Shown here piece by piece: positions 29,801 to 33,706 of a stretch of DNA of 33,706 nucleotides. The DNA lies in NCBI GenBank assembly GCA_011947345.1, contig JAAVTG010000698.1, forward strand, positions 1 to 33,706, written 5' to 3'. The position numbers were made by a program, and so were the translations under genes. The DNA is from Phytophthora quininea (Eukaryota; Oomycota; Peronosporomycetes; Peronosporales; Peronosporaceae). The notes under the pieces are model-generated. The model was not told the origin of the DNA, made no database searches, and worked only from the letters and a program-made list of their open reading frames with translations. How positions within the stretch are numbered: the stretch's first letter is position 1; each line of letters begins with the position of its first letter.

Positions 29801-30540
29801 GACATGTCGAAGGCTTCCAAGTAGCTTCCGAACATTTTGCTGTTGTACACTCCCGTCCCAACATATCGTCGAGAACCTGTGTCGGGTTCGATCAGGTTAT
29901 TGTCGTCGCACCATATCTTAGCATCGAAGGTGCGAGCCCCCTTCTGGCTGGTGCCTCCATTTGGGTGCTGTCGAAGCGTACAGGTGGCTAATTGCTCCTC
30001 CAGCAATCCAGTGGTGTTGCGGCGAAAGTGTCCATCCAAATGGACAACTTAAGTCAGTGATCAGCACGCCAAGTTCAGGAATTGTACCCCCAAATCGACC
30101 AACATGATCTGCATGGGTAGCAAGATGTCTGAAAGTACTTGCAACGTCTCCCGACATCAGCTTCGTGATACAGGAAATTTGTTCTCTACTTCCATGATTC
30201 GATTTGCAAGGTCGTGCGGTCCATCGTAGGTTATCGCCACAGAGTCGTCGCCGATTGTGTTATCGTTAACAGAACCTCCTTCGGAATACGAGAGGTCGTG
30301 TATGACTCGAGCATCTTCCGGTAAAGGTATTGTCCCTTTTACACCGCCCCAAATAGGCTGCAGGTAACATTGTCTAGCAGCGGGAGCAGGTCAATGTCGA
30401 GGACCAGGTACTGACCTGCATCTTGACCCTTTCGGATTTGTTTCACGAGCGAATTCAGAGCCAGTTGAGCTGAAGTATGATTTCCGGGAGGCTTGGCTTA
30501 CACTTGAAATGTAGACTTCCACGCTGGTCTTACACCACGC
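29801..30540 (-). pseudogene. Reverse transcriptase, minus-strand DIRS-like element
   Basis: The fragment 29918-30157 reads DVASTFRHLATHADHVGRFG, then LITDLSCPFGWTLSP and WIAGGAISHLY, the palm and following motifs of DIRS-type RTs. The catalytic motif is in another frame, as KIWCDDNNLIEPD at ~29890-29920. The upstream part to 30540 is non-open, with weak similarity. Frame breaks make it inactive. Confidence 0.65.
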
Positions 30541-30541
30541 C

Positions 30542-32651
30542 TCACAATGTCTTCCCATTTATGACGATGTTGATACGAAGTCTAGGCAGGCGTGCTGTTC
30601 GGGATCTCCAGATCCTTGTTTGGTCGTGAGTGATCCGTCTCGCCACGAAGAAGACGAACGAACTCGGTTGAATCTGAGTTTTACGTAGGAATGCTGAAAA
30701 TACTTGCTGCTTCTCGGAGTCGATCCCAAGCTTGCACTCACCAACAACCCGCGATTTTGCGACAGGACCTTCTGAAAGCGACAGCTCAACCGAAGCCAGC
30801 GCTGCGCGGAGACTAGCTGCACGTTGCTCGCGATGGTGTGAGAGAAGTCGATGTCGTACTGCTAGTGTCAGCGCGTACGCTCGTTGCTCGAACTCCACAA
30901 ACCTGGCAAGATCATCGTCAAAGATGTTATATTCTCGCAACTGCTCGCATCCACCGTCGTCCTCAGGCTGTATTCTCCTGACTTTGACTAGGGAGAGCGA
31001 TGTGGGGTCACCCTTTTCGCTCAGGCCGCGTGGTTCAAAACCAACGCCAGTCTCCAATTTAGTGTCGTGAAATTCACCCGCACAACTTTCAGCTGCTCCA
31101 TCGGTTCCGACCCACCCTAAACTACGTTCATGGGGTAGGATGTCACTGCTGCCAATAGGGCCGATCGCCCCTCCTCTGGCCTTGGGTTGTGCACTGACGA
31201 GCTCCTTTTGCAGCAACTGACAATGCTTCTTCCTTTATGGTCGCTTCTCGTCCGCGACCAATCGATGTATGTAAACGCGTCCAACGGCGCCAATGCTCGG
31301 CTTGTCGGTTCTGGTGGCTTTCGGTCTGCCAGGGTGTGCACGAGCCATTTTGCACCCCTGGCGTCTTCACGCATCCGATGATTCCCGAGTGATCGAGCAA
31401 AGTCTTTGCGTAGTCCACCGTAGTGTTTCTCAATCTAATCAAGGACGATAGCAGGAAGCGTTGCCGGTGCAAAATGTCCTCGCTTCCGTGTGAAGCATCC
31501 TTTTGTCGGCTTGGGCACGATGTGTTGGACAAGTACTTCATTCAGAGGCGTTGATCGTTCATCACTGGCAAAGCGTCTTGTACGTCTTGACGAACAGGAG
31601 GATGATCGCGAACGGGTGTTTTCCTTCCCGAAAAGTACAGGATGAGGCACCCATTACGGCCGGGCCAGTTTGTGTGCGACCTAATTGGAGTGTCTGCAAC
31701 GCAGACATTCGCGAGTCGGAGATAATTTGCATGAGTCTGACGAATGATAGCTCAGCAAACGCGAACTCGGAGCTGACTTGCTGAGCCTTCACGGCACCAC
31801 GCAGCGCGAGGAAACCACGCATCCGTTCGAATCACTCATCGATCCAGCAAACCAACTCGTTCCTGGCCTCTACAACGGAGAACCCGTTCCGTGCCTTGAG
31901 TGACACGACAAAGTTTCGTGCTGTTCCCATGAAATCGACCACATAAGGTAGGAAAACGGTTCCAACGACGCTAACCAACCCGTCAATGGCATCGGTGACC
32001 GCACCTAAATCTTGTGGCTGGGCTGCAGTCGGGAAGGAAGCTGTCATTCAAAAATCGGTCATGTTGAGAGACGCGGTCGTCGTGCTACCTCCAGCCATAG
32101 GTGCAAAATGCATGATCGATAATCCTCGACGACCGAAATCCCAACTGTCGAATGCGCGAAGGATAACAGGGTGTGGCAAGAACGCGAACGACTCGCGTCT
32201 AATCTGCAAAGTCTCAAGCAACAATTAAGGTTCCATGGGAGTATACGTACCGTTAACAAGTTGGCAGTGGATCACCCGCTGGAGCGACGATGGCTGATAC
32301 TGAGCCTTGTTCGATCCAGCTCCCCATAAGAAATGATGCTGCTTCCGCTACCAAGCACCATCGGTGACTCTCGTAAGGCAATCACTTGATCAATACTCCG
32401 TATCATCGATGCATTTCCGCTGAACGAAGTGTGCAGCATCTGTAACGACTTCAGGTCTTCGTCCATTACCTCTGGAGCGCTGCGCTTTCACTGTCGCGGT
32501 GGTGGGGTAGCCGACACCGCGGGGACCGGTGTATGCTACACTTCTCCATCACTTTCGTCTGAATCACTGAGCTGACCAGATAGAAACTCTGCGTCAGCGG
32601 GAGATTCTTCCTGCCTTTCTTGATTCTCCATCGATGGTCTTGGCTCATCAA
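30542..32651 (-). pseudogene. Gag region, minus-strand DIRS-like element
   Basis: Several minus-strand frames: 32272-32466 (LQMLHTSFSGNASMIRSIDQ), 31832-32047 (VGTVFLPYVVDFMGTARNFV ... NELVCWIDE), 31562-31822 (SSEFAFAELSFVRLMQIISD), 31435-31560 (FAPATLPAIVLD) and 30542-31216 (EQRAASLRAALASVELS). The phrase pattern VGTVFLPYV...ARNFVV...WIDE is typical of oomycete DIRS-like Gag. The block at 30542-31216 is less certain and may be the N-terminus of the polyprotein before RT. Confidence 0.5.
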
Positions 32652-32679
32652 AGATTGTATCCCCGGCGTGAGAGCGCGC

Positions 32680-32701
32680 GGGGTGGGTGGGTGGGAGGGG
32701 G
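32680..32701 (+). other. G-quadruplex-forming motif at a transposon junction
   Basis: GGGG-T-GGG-T-GGG-T-GGG-A-GGGGG: five G-tracts with single-base loops, a strong predicted G4. It lies between the outer end of the minus-strand DIRS-like element and the abrupt start of Helitron helicase coding at about 32700. Confidence 0.7.
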
Positions 32702-33706
32702 CTATAGGGCGGCTCTTTTCAGTTTTCCCGAGAGACGTATCACGCTACTACATCGGACTGTTACTTTGTTACCGTCTCGGACCCCGGTCATTTGACGACT
32801 TGAAGACAGTTGCCGGTGTAGTTTACGAAACTTATAAGGCGGCTGCTTTGGCTCTTGGTTTACTCGAGTTCGACGAGGAGAGTCACCAATGCCTCGAAGA
32901 AGCCGCAACATTTCAAATGCCGGCGCAACTGCGGCAGCTTTTGCGGTGCTTTTAGTATATTGTGAGCCTACCGACCCGGGGGGGCATGGGAATCGCACGT
33001 TACTTCCCTGTGTGAAGATTACCAAAATCTAGAATCGGAAGAATCGACATTCCGCGATCCATTCGAACGTTCAGCATGTAGACGACGAGGCTGGGGAAGA
33101 GGTGAGCCGGCCGGCAATTTATTTGTCGCTTCAGGGAATTCATGAACAGTTGGTGGCAAACGGTCAGTCCCTTCATGCGTACAACGACTCACTCCCTCAA
33201 ACTGAAGTTTTCAGAGACGTTGAACTGGCTAGAGATGTGGCCGTTCGGTTGCAAAATTGATTATTGTCTTAAACCGGTTACGACGCTGAAGGACTGCCAG
33301 CATCCGTATCGTCCCTTGACTAAACGGAGGTGTTTCATAAAGTCATCGATGCAGTATTTCCCCGCAGCATCGACTCTACCGAACCAAGTCGGAGTGGCAA
33401 GTGTTTCTTTTTGGATGGCCCCAGTGGGACTGGGAAATCCTATCTGTAGGAAATATTGCTGGCCCACGTCAGACACAAAGGCGCTATTGCTCTAGCCGTC
33501 GCTGGGAGTGGAATTGCGGCGCAATTGCTGACCGGAGGAAGAACAGCTCATTCTGCTTTCAAATTGCCTTTGGATCCTGATGACACCCTGCTGAAACAAA
33601 CAAATATGATCATTTGGGATGAAGCTCCAATGACACATCGCTACCACGAAGCCCTCGATCGCACCCTACGAGACCTATCGCAAACCAATAGCCCGTTTGG
33701 AGGCAT
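32700..33706 (+). pseudogene. Helitron helicase fragment of a second family (runs off the window)
   Basis: Plus-strand coding begins mid-gene with AIGRLFSVFPRDVSRYYIGL and continues through GPRSFDDLKTVAGVVYET and AATFQMPAQLRQLL (to ~32955). Further segments follow in other frames (NGQSLHAYNDSLP near 33165; FLDGPSGTGKSYL, Walker A, at 33409-33447, followed by a stop; IIWDEAPMTHRY near 33610-33640; SPFGG at the edge). It aligns with the helicase of unit C (about 4560-3550) but is clearly diverged, so it belongs to another Helitron family. It has no Rep part and no 5' end in view. Confidence 0.75.

Larger units (their letters stand above)
27960..32651 (-). mobile_element. Degenerate DIRS-like retroelement, minus strand
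   Basis: Reading the minus strand: Gag (32651-30542), RT (30540-29890), RNase H (29800-29171), tyrosine recombinase (29148-28122). It is a different copy, with its own sequence, from the plus-strand element it faces. Ends are approximate: the left limit is where recombinase coding fades near 27960, the right limit where Gag-like frames end before the G-rich junction. Terminal repeats were not identified. Confidence 0.65.

Overview
The window looks like a transposon-rich accessory region of an oomycete genome, most likely Phytophthora or a close relative. This is inferred from the Helitrons, the DIRS-like tyrosine-recombinase retroelements, the divergent ankyrin-type repeats and a small secreted cysteine-rich gene. 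There is no rRNA, tRNA or CRISPR array that I can recognise. Almost all coding sequence is mobile-element protein or host-gene debris.

Layout. (1) 1-12802: a head-to-tail array of canonical Helitrons on the minus strand. Reading the minus strand there are units A (10729-12802), B (8828-10728), C (2232-8827) and D (191-2231), then the first 190 bases of E at the window edge. Each unit begins TC, ends in a GC-rich hairpin plus CTAG, and abuts the next with no host base between (CTAG|TC). C is the long unit with a Rep/Helicase gene. A, B and D are ~2 kb non-autonomous units that share one internal Rep-to-helicase deletion and carry a small Cys-rich ORF absent from C. (2) 12803-14979: a ClpB/HSP101-like pseudogene cut by the array between host A and the Helitron TC. 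(3) 15000-19144: remnants including an inverted duplication, a small secreted Cys-rich gene, ankyrin-like repeats and an aminotransferase fragment. (4) 19145 to ~27985: a decayed plus-strand DIRS-like element (gag, RT, RNase H, tyrosine recombinase), split by a minus-strand block at about 22780-25020 that may be an LTR-type retroelement. (5) ~27960-32651: a second DIRS-like element on the minus strand, facing the first. (6) 32680-33706: a G-rich junction followed by part of a Helitron helicase of another family on the plus strand.

How it works together. C could supply Rep/Helicase to the short units, which keep its termini. Nearly every reading-frame break I traced in C fits a single missing base in a homopolymer run, with no in-frame nonsense codon, so C may be less damaged than it appears, or intact with the breaks being assembly error. 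The retroelements contain many stops and look inactive.
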